The position numbers were made by a program, and so were the translations under genes. DNA of 64,000 bases, taken from NCBI GenBank assembly GCA_009840165.1, contig VXOG01000036.1:38373-102372 (forward strand). The letters run 5' to 3'. The notes under the pieces were generated by a model, which saw only the letters and a program-made list of their open reading frames with translations, ran no database searches and was not told where the DNA came from. Shown here in pieces: positions 1-10,753 of the stretch. Numbering within the stretch: position 1 is the stretch's first letter; each line of letters starts with the position of its first letter. The stretch comes from Chloroflexota bacterium. Its GTDB lineage: Bacteria; Chloroflexota; Dehalococcoidia; Lucifugimonadales; UBA3495.

Positions 1-1
1 G

Positions 2-700
2 CCGGACGGTGGAGCGGGTTCGGGGCGGCGGGAGTCCGCCTCCGTCGGATCAGGCCGGCGTCCACAGTCTGCCGACGACGAGATCAACTTCACGCTACGA
101 CAGTGCATGAGAATACGGTCGTTCTGGCTGATGATACTGTTTGCCTTCGCCGGGTTCATCGTGCAGGCGGGGGTGTCGCTGCACATGGTGCCGCACCTGG
201 TGGACCAGGGGGTGCCGGCGTCGGTGGCGGTGTGGACGGCCAGTACGTTTGCCATATCGCAGGTGCCGTCCAGCGTTTTGTTTTCGGCGATGGCACAGTG
301 GGTTCCGGCGCGCTTTGTGATGGCGACGTCCGGGCTGGTGGTGGCCACCGGGGCCATCACCACGGCGTTCGCCAGCGAAATCGCGCTGGGCGTGGCCGGG
401 GCGTTCATCCTGGGGTTCGGCGTCGGTGGACTGCACACCGTCAGCCGGCTGACGTGGGCGGACTACTTTGGGCGGCTGCACCTGGGGGCGATACGGGCGT
501 GGGGGTTGGCGGCGCAAGTAGGCGGGCAGGCGCTGGGTCCCACGGCAGGCGGCCTGGTAGTGGACCGCTACGGCACCTACCTGGGGGCGTTCCTCGCCTT
601 CGGCATCAACCTGGCGGTAGTCTCGCTGCTGATGCTTACAGCGACGCGGCCGGGACGGGATGCGGCCAGCGGCGGGGAGAGGATAGAGGCCGGCGATTAG
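2..700 (+). CDS. MFS transporter, C-terminal part (truncated by window edge)
   Basis: The frame is open from the first bases of the window, so the true start lies upstream. The ORF-track ATG at 107 is internal: the residues just before and after it (DEINFTLRQ, then MRIRSFWLM) look like the central cytoplasmic loop and the seventh helix of a major facilitator transporter. About five or six hydrophobic segments follow, with glycine-rich helices (VGGLHTVSRL, GGQALGPTAGG) typical of the C-terminal MFS half. The protein is a membrane carrier; the substrate cannot be told. It converges with the minus-strand TOPRIM gene and overlaps it by 4 bases at the stop codons. Confidence 0.8.
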   Translation, partial: PDGGAGSGRRESASVGSGRRPQSADDEINFTLRQCMRIRSFWLMILFAFAGFIVQAGVSLHMVPHLVDQGVPASVAVWTASTFAISQVPSSVLFSAMAQWVPARFVMATSGLVVATGAITTAFASEIALGVAGAFILGFGVGGLHTVSRLTWADYFGRLHLGAIRAWGLAAQVGGQALGPTAGGLVVDRYGTYLGAFLAFGINLAVVSLLMLTATRPGRDAASGGERIEAGD

Positions 701-1338
701 CGGAAGAGGCGGGAGAGCCAGCGGAGGAAGGTTTGAGTTAACTGACCGGTGATGGACAGATCGCCGAAACCGATTGCTTGCCCCATAAGTCGGGGATCCG
801 CTAATGTGGCTAGCCAAGCATGAACCTGCGCCCGGATGGTTTTGCCGGGGGCAAATTTTCGGTGGGACGTAGGGATGCCATCGATGTATTGCTGCGAGAG
901 TGGCCACACCGGATCGTTGGTGGGGATCATATCGGCGACGAAGTTTTCCAGTTCGCCATCTGCTGAGTTGTTGGGCATGAGCCAGATGCCTATGCGAGGA
1001 CCGCCGACACCGGGGTCTCCGGCGATAATGGTGCCGTTGGGATCGGGCGAATCTGGCAGACGGATAGGACGTGCGGCCCTGGAGAACTCGCCGCGCACGC
1101 GCAACCAAGTCTGGCGCACATTGTCGTCTGAGTCCATCACGAAGCCCACGGCTGGTCTATCAGGGGTGTCGATGTGTCCGTGGATGCTGCCGAGTACATT
1201 GTCGATGCCTTCGTAATCTTGGATGCCGAAGGCCAGCGATGGATCGCTGCGTTCCGAAAGGTGCCTGACTACGTGCAGGTCGGTTTTGCCCTCTACCACC
1301 AACAACGAGTCAGACGGGCCAGGACGGGGTATGATCAT
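697..1338 (-). CDS. TOPRIM-type nuclease-like protein (DUF3226-like)
   Basis: The 213-residue protein opens with LLVVEGKTDLHVVRHL, where the glutamate fits the catalytic Glu of TOPRIM domains. A later VGFVMDSDDN fits the paired acidic DxD motif. This layout is that of DUF3226/DUF4435-type TOPRIM proteins, which accompany OLD/RecF-like ATPases. It starts 2 bases after the stop of the upstream AAA gene, so the two are almost surely co-translated. By analogy with AriB of the PARIS anti-phage system and with OLD nucleases, it may be a nuclease effector held or triggered by the ATPase; that role is inference. No close functional match can be named from sequence alone. Confidence 0.7.
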   Translation of the reverse strand: MIIPRPGPSDSLLVVEGKTDLHVVRHLSERSDPSLAFGIQDYEGIDNVLGSIHGHIDTPDRPAVGFVMDSDDNVRQTWLRVRGEFSRAARPIRLPDSPDPNGTIIAGDPGVGGPRIGIWLMPNNSADGELENFVADMIPTNDPVWPLSQQYIDGIPTSHRKFAPGKTIRAQVHAWLATLADPRLMGQAIGFGDLSITGQLTQTFLRWLSRLFR

Positions 1339-1340
1339 TG

Positions 1341-2429
1341 TCAGCGCGCCTCTATCCCGTATTTGACTATCGAATCCAAACGGGACTCGTCGTAGGTGAT
1401 GGCCCGCAGCCCAATCGGGACGCGTTCGATGCGCACCAGCAGGCCCTCCACCTCCTCAAGTTCGTTGGCGGCCTGGGCAAACCCCTTGACGCAGTCCCAA
1501 CTGTGGGTGGTGGCCAGCACCTGCACGTTGTTGCGCTCCGCCGTCTGCAACACCATCTTCCAGAACTTGGGCTGGATGGTGTGGTGGATGCCATTTTCGG
1601 CCTCGTCGATGAGCAGAAAGCCGTTGGTACTCTTGGCAAGGGCGAGGGCAACCGCGTAGGTGCGTAAAGCGCCGTCGCCCAGGGTGCGCAATGGAACTTG
1701 ATAGTCCTTGCCTTGAACCTTCGCCGTCATTCGACGAGGTTGGGTTATTCCGTTGCCGGTAGGAGTTCCTAATGCCGCAACACGCTCAACCTGGGCGTCA
1801 GTGATCAAGTTAAGCGCATCAAGGGCTTGGTCTTCGTGCGATGTTAGGGCAACTTCGCTCCAAAAGCGTTCGACCATCGCATCGCTTGGCCCATCGGGTC
1901 CCAAAACGTTGAATGGAACCGCGGGAGGGGGAGAGGAACCATTGACGGTGTTAGAAGGGTAAATTGTGGAATTCCCGACTCGCGCGACCAAAGCCGGCTT
2001 CGCTCCTTTCACGAAATCGTCAGGCTCTATCTTCACGGGTTCATCTGACTGCAACCTGACACCGGATTGCCAACCTATTCGTAATGTGTCGGTTGTTGAC
2101 GAAGAACCAATCAAGACTTCAATCTCAGTTGAACTGCGACGATCAGTGAAGAGCGCATACCAGTCAATAACGGTGTTTTGCTCACCTTGACGATCAATCG
2201 TGTTGAGTGTGTCTCCGCGCTGAGACAAAACATCCTCAAGGACTTGTAACCGTCCGCGCCCCGCCCAAACTCGCACCGCATCCAACACCGTCGTCTTGCC
2301 GACGCCGTTCTTCCCCGCCAGCAGCGTCACGCGACCCAACCGCGGTATCGTAAGCTCGTCGATGCCGCGGAAGTTCTTGATGACCAGGCTGGGCAGGTGC
2401 AGGGATTGGTCGGGCTGTGCGTTGGGCAT
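1341..2429 (-). CDS. AAA/ABC-type ATPase of the RecF/OLD (AAA_15/AAA_21) class
   Basis: The 362-residue ATPase has a Walker A motif GKNGVGKTT at residues 39-47, preceded by the KNFRGIDELTIPRLGRVTLLAG lead-in typical of RecF/OLD ATPases. A signature-like LGDGALR, a Walker B FLLIDEAENGIHH and a TTHSWD switch histidine follow. It has no C-terminal TOPRIM; that activity sits in the adjacent gene 2 bases downstream, so the pair resembles a split OLD or the AriA/AriB arrangement. It lies 46 bases downstream of uvrA in the same direction. The only Shine-Dalgarno-like AAGGA before its ATG falls within a dispersed repeat. A defence role is inferred from family and pairing only. Confidence 0.78.
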   Translation of the reverse strand: MPNAQPDQSLHLPSLVIKNFRGIDELTIPRLGRVTLLAGKNGVGKTTVLDAVRVWAGRGRLQVLEDVLSQRGDTLNTIDRQGEQNTVIDWYALFTDRRSSTEIEVLIGSSSTTDTLRIGWQSGVRLQSDEPVKIEPDDFVKGAKPALVARVGNSTIYPSNTVNGSSPPPAVPFNVLGPDGPSDAMVERFWSEVALTSHEDQALDALNLITDAQVERVAALGTPTGNGITQPRRMTAKVQGKDYQVPLRTLGDGALRTYAVALALAKSTNGFLLIDEAENGIHHTIQPKFWKMVLQTAERNNVQVLATTHSWDCVKGFAQAANELEEVEGLLVRIERVPIGLRAITYDESRLDSIVKYGIEAR

Positions 2430-2436
2430 GGGATAC

Positions 2437-2464
2437 CATCCTTCGACAGGCTCAGGATGAGCGG
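2437..2464. repeat. Dispersed repeat of the CCTTCGACAGGCTCAGGATG type
   Basis: A short intergenic element between uvrA and the AAA gene contains CTTCGACAGGCTCAGGATGA, a word I recall as a frequent dispersed repeat in many environmental genomes. There is one copy in this window. Read on the minus strand it places AAGGA upstream of the AAA ATG. Confidence 0.45.
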
Positions 2465-2475
2465 TTTCAGGGCGC

Positions 2476-5517
<3,042 letters not shown>

Positions 5518-5528
5518 GGAGGGCCTTC

Positions 5529-5936
5529 TTACATTAGGATGGTGAAACCGGCCTGGGTGAAGTGGTGGTCGTTGGTTAGGGCTTCCCGGATGCCGTAGGC
5601 TTGCATGAGCTGGAAGCTGGCGCAATCCACGAAGCCCCACTCCTGATCAGGTCGGGAGTTGTACAAATCGACGGCGTTCCAGAATTGTTCGGAGGATTGA
5701 GGTGCTACTTTCACGTTGGTAGTGTGCTCAAAACCCCTGATCAAATTCACGGCTGCCAACCGCCCCTGCGCTCCATATCCGGACATAAAGTTCAACGTCT
5801 CCGCAAGGACCATCTCACTGGTCAGTATCCGACGGCTTGAGTATTCTCGATATAGAAGCCGCGCCACTTCGTGCCAAGCGTCCCTTGGGTTCAGAAAGGC
5901 AATCCAGAAGCAGGCATCGGCGAAAATTTCACGCAT
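5529..5936 (-). CDS. PIN-domain ribonuclease toxin (VapC-like)
   Basis: This 135-residue single-domain protein starts [16 protein letters not shown], with the first PIN aspartate. A conserved Glu lies in [10 protein letters not shown] and a late acidic pair region in [13 protein letters not shown], matching the metal-binding pattern of VapC RNases that cleave tRNA or other RNA. Its ATG shares one base with the stop of the upstream 139-residue gene (TGATG), which is typical of translational coupling in a toxin-antitoxin pair. It ends 11 bases before uvrA. The family call is firm; the RNA target is unknown. Confidence 0.82.
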   Translation of the reverse strand: MREIFADACFWIAFLNPRDAWHEVARLLYREYSSRRILTSEMVLAETLNFMSGYGAQGRLAAVNLIRGFEHTTNVKVAPQSSEQFWNAVDLYNSRPDQEWGFVDCASFQLMQAYGIREALTNDHHFTQAGFTILM

Positions 5937-6355
5937 CAGTCATCCACTTTGGGCCGACCGTATAGGTAGTGATGCATATTTTTAGCACCGTCGGTAGGCA
6001 CGTTGTCCCAAGTTTCCTGAGGATATTTTTTGTGAATCTCGTTGAGAATATGCAGCAACGTAGGCATCTCCGGGTCTTCCGGTGGCAATACTCGCTCCGT
6101 TTTTTTCAAGTCAATACTGACAATTCGCTTCAGTCGGTCGTCGGCGAAATCTCCTTCACCGACGATTTTGAGTGCGAATTCACCCCGACGATGCAGGCTC
6201 TCCAAGGCTTCCCACTGCGAGCCCATAAAGTCAGCCCGCACTGTGGAGCCGTCTTCCAGCAGTAGTTTGTAGGAACCGTTGCGACCCGGATCCAGCTCCA
6301 TGGACTGGACCTCGGCGACTATTTCCACGGGGTAATGTCCGGTCTTTTGCGGCAT
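5936..6355 (-). CDS. Uncharacterised protein, putative antitoxin partner of the PIN toxin
   Basis: The 139-residue acidic protein (MPQKTGHYPVEIVAEVQ start) does not match VapB, Phd, CopG or AbrB patterns that I can recognise. The N-terminal half looks like a small beta-rich fold (YKLLLEDGSTVRADFMGSQW) and the C-terminal part is charged (ILNEIHKKYPQETWDNVP). It sits first in a one-base-overlapping pair with a PIN toxin, the usual place of an antitoxin. The antitoxin role is inferred from position only. It could instead be an unrelated regulatory or housekeeping protein that shares the transcript. Confidence 0.55.
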   Translation of the reverse strand: MPQKTGHYPVEIVAEVQSMELDPGRNGSYKLLLEDGSTVRADFMGSQWEALESLHRRGEFALKIVGEGDFADDRLKRIVSIDLKKTERVLPPEDPEMPTLLHILNEIHKKYPQETWDNVPTDGAKNMHHYLYGRPKVDD

Positions 6356-6382
6356 GGCGGGCCGTCCTTAGAGGGCAGGTTG

Positions 6383-6826
6383 CTACTCCAATTCTACCAG
6401 GGGGTCGTTGGCGTTGACAGAATCGAGGGGCTGGACGAAGACGGTTTTCACCACGCCGTCCCGATGGGCCAGGATGCTCTGCTCCATCTTCATGGCCTCC
6501 ACTACGCACACCTCGTCGCCGGCGGATACGGCATCTCCGGGGCGAACCAGGATGGACATTACCCGGCCCGGCATGGGCGAACGCAGGATGTCGTCGTTGA
6601 TTGGGGCGCCGGATGGGGAAGCGACGGACCCTGATGGAGCGGGGGCTTCCGGTACTGCCAGGCCGCCAGTGGGCCGGCCCCGGCGAGGGGGAGTCGAGCC
6701 GGATGCGGCCTCGACCTCAACCTCAAAAACCTCGCCGTCAACGGTGACCTGAACGGGGGATTGGGTCAGGTCGCCAACCTCAACGGTGTACCACTGTTCG
6801 CCGATGCGTACTCTGATGGTCGTCAA
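6383..6826 (-). CDS. Biotin carboxyl carrier domain protein of an acyl-CoA carboxylase
   Basis: The C-terminal half is a biotinyl domain: LRSPMPGRVMSILVRPGD, then EAMKMEQSI with the biotinylated lysine, ending DPLVELE. The first ~50 residues form a beta-rich IRVRIGEQWYTVEVGD segment, followed by a Pro/Gly-rich linker, as in carrier subunits that swing between active sites. The ORF-track ATG at 6916 would overlap accC by 89 bases. A TTG at 6826, one base after the accC stop, gives MTTIRVRIG and 147 residues and is preferred. It works with the biotin carboxylase upstream; no carboxyltransferase subunit is in the window, so the acyl-CoA substrate (acetyl-, propionyl- or other) is open. Confidence 0.85.
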   Translation of the reverse strand: MTTIRVRIGEQWYTVEVGDLTQSPVQVTVDGEVFEVEVEAASGSTPPRRGRPTGGLAVPEAPAPSGSVASPSGAPINDDILRSPMPGRVMSILVRPGDAVSAGDEVCVVEAMKMEQSILAHRDGVVKTVFVQPLDSVNANDPLVELE

Positions 6827-6827
6827 T

Positions 6828-8402
6828 TTACCAGGACGCGCTCCCCAGCCGCGAGCGGAACAGATCACGGCGACCCTGCATGCGCCAACGGGACGCGGAT
6901 TCACGCGACCCGCCATCCCGACCGTTGGCCTGCTCGGCGGCGACGGCCGCCGCGCCGATGGCGGCGGCCAGCGCGCGGGGATCCAGTTCGGTGAGCGAGT
7001 GATGCCCGTTGCCGGAGGTTCCGTTGGGATGCATGGTCGTCGTTTTGCCCTTGGCTTGTAGTCGTCGCTCGAGTATGGCGTTCAGGCTGCCGGTATGGTA
7101 TTGACCCGAGGTGAACTCGGGGCTGGCCAGCACGTCGCGCAGCAGGGGAATGTTGGTGTTCACGCCGGCCACGTGGAAGTCGGCGAGGGCCGTATCCAGC
7201 GTTGCGATGGCGTCAGCGCGGTCATCACCCCAGGCCATTATCTTGGCTAGCAACGGTTCGTAGTGTAGCGAAACCTCGTAGCCGACGCAAAGCGCGGTAT
7301 CGATGCGAACGTGTTCACCCTCGGGAAGTTGCAGCTCCGTGACGGTTCCCACGTTGGGCAGGAGGGTATCTGGGTCTTCGGGATAGATACGGGCTTCGAT
7401 GGCGTGGCCGTTGGCCCGGATGTCGCGTTGTCGGATGGAGAAGGGAATGTCGGCGGCGGCCATCAGCTGAAGTTCAACGATGTCCTGTCCGGAGATCAGT
7501 TCCGAGACCCCGTGTTCGACCTGGAGGCGCGGGTTCATCTCCAGGAAGTAGAAATGGCCATCGTCGGTTACTAGAAACTCCACGGTGCCGGCGTTGGTGT
7601 AGCCGACCTCACGGCCAAGCTGTCGGGAAAGGCGCCCCAGTTGTCCACGCGCCTCGGCAGTAAGCTTGGCCGATGCTGGGGTTTCCTCAATGAGTTTCTG
7701 GTTACGGCGCTGGATGGAGCAGTCGCGTTCGTAAAGATGGAGGACATTGCCATACTGGTCGGCGATGAGCTGGACCTCAATATGGGATGCGCCTTCGAGG
7801 TAACGCTCGTAGAACAGGCTGGAATCGGCGAAGGCGGCCTGGGCAGTCTTGCGGGTGCGCTCGATGACGGGTTCAAGCTCGGCCATGCTGCGGACCACGT
7901 GGATGCCGATGCCGCCTCCGCCGGCGGCGGCCTTGACCATCATGGGGAAACCCAGCTCCCAGGCTTTGCTGATGGCCTCGTCGTCGCTGACCGGCTCCTC
8001 GGTGCCCGGCATCACCGGGAGGCCGGACTTGCGGGCTACTCGGCGGGCGGACAGCTTGTCGCCCATCTGGTTCAGCACCTCCTCGGTGGGGCCGATGAAC
8101 ACCACGCCTTCGGACTTGCAACGATCAACCAGCCTACTGTTCTCGGATAGAAACCCGTAGCCGGGGTGGATGGCCTGCGCGCCGGTAGCGTGGCAGGCGT
8201 CCATCACTGCGTCGATGCTGAGGTAAGACTCGGCGGCAGGAGCGGCGCCGATGCAGACGGACTGGTCGGCGAGCTGCGTGTGCAGGGCCCCGGCATCGGC
8301 CTCAGAATAAACCGCTACGGTGGATACGCCAAGACGCTGGCAGGTGCGGATGATTCGGGCGGCGATTTCGCCGCGGTTGGCGATTAGCACCTTATCAAAC
8401 AT
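6828..8402 (-). CDS. accC: Biotin carboxylase subunit of acetyl/propionyl-CoA carboxylase
   Basis: This is the ATP-grasp enzyme that carboxylates biotin on the carrier protein using bicarbonate. It starts MFDKVLIANRGEIAARIIRT, the canonical biotin carboxylase N-terminus, and has the glycine-rich loop KAAAGGGGIGI, RDCSIQRRNQK, and EMNPRLQVEH with the catalytic region. The usual HPVTE after that motif reads HGVSE here. A GAGG ribosome site lies 9 bases before the ATG. At 524 residues it has a ~65-residue C-terminal tail (SGNGHHSLTELDPRALAAAIG..) beyond the normal end, ending one base before the carrier gene. The tail may tether the carrier, which is speculative. Confidence 0.93.
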   Translation of the reverse strand: MFDKVLIANRGEIAARIIRTCQRLGVSTVAVYSEADAGALHTQLADQSVCIGAAPAAESYLSIDAVMDACHATGAQAIHPGYGFLSENSRLVDRCKSEGVVFIGPTEEVLNQMGDKLSARRVARKSGLPVMPGTEEPVSDDEAISKAWELGFPMMVKAAAGGGGIGIHVVRSMAELEPVIERTRKTAQAAFADSSLFYERYLEGASHIEVQLIADQYGNVLHLYERDCSIQRRNQKLIEETPASAKLTAEARGQLGRLSRQLGREVGYTNAGTVEFLVTDDGHFYFLEMNPRLQVEHGVSELISGQDIVELQLMAAADIPFSIRQRDIRANGHAIEARIYPEDPDTLLPNVGTVTELQLPEGEHVRIDTALCVGYEVSLHYEPLLAKIMAWGDDRADAIATLDTALADFHVAGVNTNIPLLRDVLASPEFTSGQYHTGSLNAILERRLQAKGKTTTMHPNGTSGNGHHSLTELDPRALAAAIGAAAVAAEQANGRDGGSRESASRWRMQGRRDLFRSRLGSASW

Positions 8403-8426
8403 CGCGGTACCTCGTTATTGCGGCCC

Positions 8427-8450
8427 GTAGGGGCGAATAATCATTCGCCC
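8427..8450. repeat. GTAGGGGC-family palindrome, truncated copy
   Basis: In the 142-base gap between accC and recO lies GTAGGGGCGAATAATCATTC followed by GCCC. The arms GGGCGAAT/ATTCGCCC pair around a 4-base loop, but the closing CTAC of the family is missing. The rest of the gap shows no gene. Confidence 0.7.
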
Positions 8451-8544
8451 TTGCTTTATGAACAGGCGCATGAAAGCGGCAAAATCAATTGCAAGACTTT
8501 TACGCTTTACCAGCGGTTAGGTCAACATAAAATCCCTGCGAAAT

Positions 8545-9324
8545 TCAGGCAAATTTGGCGGCGTCCAGGAAAGCTTGGGAGCGCAACTGGCGGTCGAGCC
8601 AATGTTGGAGGGTTTCGGACAGTATGGCGTGTACCTCTTGTTGAACTGCGGGCGGCATGTTCAATCGGGGCAGTCGGTCAACCGATTCGGTGCGATGTAG
8701 CAGGCGCAGCACTTTCAGCGCCGCCAGGGACAACGGGCGGACGACAACCTCAGGCGGGCCACAATCGGGACAAATTGCGCCGCCGGCGCCGGCGGCGAAG
8801 CGGTGGCGTTCCGGCTCCAGTTCGTCGCCACATTCGACGCACTGGTAAAGCTCGGGCAGAAAGCCGGAGAGTTGCAGCAGTTGCAGGTCGAAGTAGCGGA
8901 GAGGGAGATCCAACGCAAGTTCATCGCCAGCGCCGGACTGCTTGCCGATAGCCTCCAGGGTATGCAGCGCGAGATCCAGCACTTGGGGGTTGGCCGCTGA
9001 GGATGCGCTGAAACCGTCGATGAGTTCGGCGACGTGCAGGCCGCGGGCGATGTTGGCGTAGTCGGCTTTGACATCAGGGAAGGCATTGACGACTTCGGCC
9101 TCGGCCACAATATCGAGGTTCCGTCCCCGGGCGACGGAGAGTCGGACCAGGGTGAGCGGCTCGAAATGGCCGACTAGCTTGCTGGTGAGCCGGCGCGCGC
9201 CACGAGCCAGCACGTCCAGCTTGCCGTGCTCGCGGGTGTAGAGAGATGCAACGAGATCCGCCTCGCCGGCCGGCGACTTGCGGAGGGTGAGGCCGACGGC
9301 GCGATAGGTTCGCGGCTGGGTCAT
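8545..9324 (-). CDS. recO: DNA repair protein RecO
   Basis: RecO anneals single strands and, with RecR (and RecF), loads RecA at gaps. The 259-residue protein has the N-terminal OB-fold signature (YRAVGLTLRKSPAGEADLVASLYTREHGKLDVLARGARR) and a C-terminal zinc site CVECGDELE..CPDCG. Length fits the family. Its ATG overlaps the recR stop by 4 bases (ATGA), so the two are translationally coupled, a sensible pairing since the proteins form a complex. It ends a run that begins at dnaX. Confidence 0.93.
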   Translation of the reverse strand: MTQPRTYRAVGLTLRKSPAGEADLVASLYTREHGKLDVLARGARRLTSKLVGHFEPLTLVRLSVARGRNLDIVAEAEVVNAFPDVKADYANIARGLHVAELIDGFSASSAANPQVLDLALHTLEAIGKQSGAGDELALDLPLRYFDLQLLQLSGFLPELYQCVECGDELEPERHRFAAGAGGAICPDCGPPEVVVRPLSLAALKVLRLLHRTESVDRLPRLNMPPAVQQEVHAILSETLQHWLDRQLRSQAFLDAAKFA

Positions 9325-9944
9325 TCGAGTTGGTTGCGGCCGGCCAGGGCGCGGCTGAGGGTGGTCTCGTCGGCGAATTCCAGGGAGCCGCCGACGGGGA
9401 GGCCCAGCGCCAGGCGGGTTATGCGGATGCCCGTGCCGGAGAGCCGGCGGTGAATGAAATCGGCGGTGGCGTCGCCTTCCAGCGTGGGGTTGGTGGCGAC
9501 GATGAGTTCCCGGAAAGGATTGTCCTGGGCCTGAAGACGGGCGAACAGCTGGGGCAGGTGGATGTCCTCGGGGCCGATGCCGTTGAGCGGCGACAACGCG
9601 CCGTGCAGGACGTGGTACATGCCGCGATAGACACGGGTGCGCTCCAGAGCCACCAGGTCGCGGGATTCCTCAACGACGCAGATCTGGTCGCGGTTGCGCT
9701 GGGGGTTGGCGCAGATGGAGCAGGGCGAAGCGTCGGTGAGGTTCCGGCACTCGTCGCAGAACAGAATCAGGTCCTTGACGGCGACGATGGCGTCGGCCAG
9801 TGCGCGCGCCTCATCGTCGGGGATGTGGGCGATGTGGTAGGCGATGCGCTGGGCGCTCTTGGGGCCGATCCCGGGCAACTGGTGCAGTCGGTCGATCAGC
9901 TGTCCCAGAGAGCGCGTGGTGCCCGGGGTTGGATCGGAGGTCAT
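9321..9944 (-). CDS. recR: Recombination protein RecR
   Basis: RecR is a ring-forming DNA-binding protein of the RecFOR gap-repair pathway. A helix-hairpin-helix (LHQLPGIGPKSAQRIAYHI), a four-cysteine zinc finger (CDECRNLTDASPCSICANPQR) and a TOPRIM domain starting ICVVEESRDLVALE are all present, with ATNPTLEGDATADFI later. The ORF track uses a TTG at 9977, which would overlap the upstream gene by 8 bases; the ATG at 9944 gives 207 residues, close to the usual ~200, and is preferred, although neither start has a strong ribosome site. It lies downstream of dnaX-ybaB as in many bacteria, but here two small genes are inserted between ybaB and recR. Confidence 0.95.
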   Translation of the reverse strand: MTSDPTPGTTRSLGQLIDRLHQLPGIGPKSAQRIAYHIAHIPDDEARALADAIVAVKDLILFCDECRNLTDASPCSICANPQRNRDQICVVEESRDLVALERTRVYRGMYHVLHGALSPLNGIGPEDIHLPQLFARLQAQDNPFRELIVATNPTLEGDATADFIHRRLSGTGIRITRLALGLPVGGSLEFADETTLSRALAGRNQLE

Positions 9945-9969
9945 AATGTTTATGCTGTTGCGCCGGTTG

Positions 9970-10374
9970 CTATCCAACGTTGGCGGAAGCCGGCTGTGGC
10001 AATGCCGCCAGCGCCGGCGCCAGATGCACCGACGCCTGCCGTAAATCCACCGCTACCACGTCCCATTCACTCCCATCGTCAAACCACTGGCGGTAACTGA
10101 CGAAATCGCCGTTGTCCACCACGCGAAAATCGGCGTCGGGTTCCGGCTTGTCGCCCATGGTCAGAGTGTCGCTGTCGGCATCGTAGCCGCGCTTCGCGTC
10201 AAGAGGCAAAAAGCGCGTGACGCGATGCAAGTCAAGCCTGGTTATGTTTTCAATGCCCTCATCCTCAAGGGCGAAGATGACGCCAAAGTCGTCTCGCAAC
10301 GTGCCGCCGCTACGCCCGTCACGGGATCCGATTATGAGCAACACATCCTCTTCACGATAGTATTTAACCTGCAT
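9970..10374 (-). CDS. DUF2283-like small protein, putative antitoxin
   Basis: The 134-residue protein starts MQVKYYREEDVLLI and repeats a similar pattern later as RGYDADSDTLTMG. Both resemble the YD.eaDaLyI core of DUF2283 proteins, so this may be two DUF2283-like units in tandem. Its start overlaps the preceding DUF4258-like gene by 11 bases. DUF2283 and DUF4258 proteins commonly occur side by side as candidate toxin-antitoxin pairs. Both families were recognised by eye with moderate certainty. It sits between ybaB and recR, within an otherwise conserved repair operon. Confidence 0.6.
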   Translation of the reverse strand: MQVKYYREEDVLLIIGSRDGRSGGTLRDDFGVIFALEDEGIENITRLDLHRVTRFLPLDAKRGYDADSDTLTMGDKPEPDADFRVVDNGDFVSYRQWFDDGSEWDVVAVDLRQASVHLAPALAALPQPASANVG

Positions 10375-10744
10375 CTCTCACCTCCAAGTCTTGGCAACGG
10401 CGTTGAAACCAGGACAACTCTTCCTGCTTGACTCGTCCAGCCGCAGACTCGTCAAAAACGGCCGTTATGACTTCCTGGTTATCGAGCGAAACAACGACCC
10501 GCAACATTGCGCTTCTGCCGGGGACGAATCCCCAATAAGTGATGGTAACGTTGTCCGCTCGGTCGGTGCAAATTCCGCGAACAGCCCAATCTTCAAGCAC
10601 GTGTTGAATTCTGCTGGCGGTAATGCCGGCGTGCCGGGTATCACGTAAATGTCTGGTCAGCCACCTGGTGACGCCGCCGGCCGTGATGGTCTCCGGTAGT
10701 GCGCGCCGTTCCCGGTGCGGATCTCCGCTCCGCTGGCTGGACAT
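10364..10744 (-). CDS. DUF4258-like small protein, putative RNase/toxin partner
   Basis: The 126-residue protein has a helical N-terminal part rich in Arg/His (VTRWLTRHLRDTRHAGITASRIQHVLEDW), then a beta-strand pair TITYWGFVPGRSAMLRVVVSLDNQEVITAVFDE that matches the LRVVvd.dg.vvTvy pattern of DUF4258/RelE-like small proteins. It is followed with an 11-base overlap by the DUF2283-like gene and starts 9 bases after the ybaB coding region on the same strand. The toxin role is inferred from family and pairing. Confidence 0.55.
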   Translation of the reverse strand: MSSQRSGDPHRERRALPETITAGGVTRWLTRHLRDTRHAGITASRIQHVLEDWAVRGICTDRADNVTITYWGFVPGRSAMLRVVVSLDNQEVITAVFDESAAGRVKQEELSWFQRRCQDLEVRDAG

Positions 10745-10753
10745 CCGGCCGGG

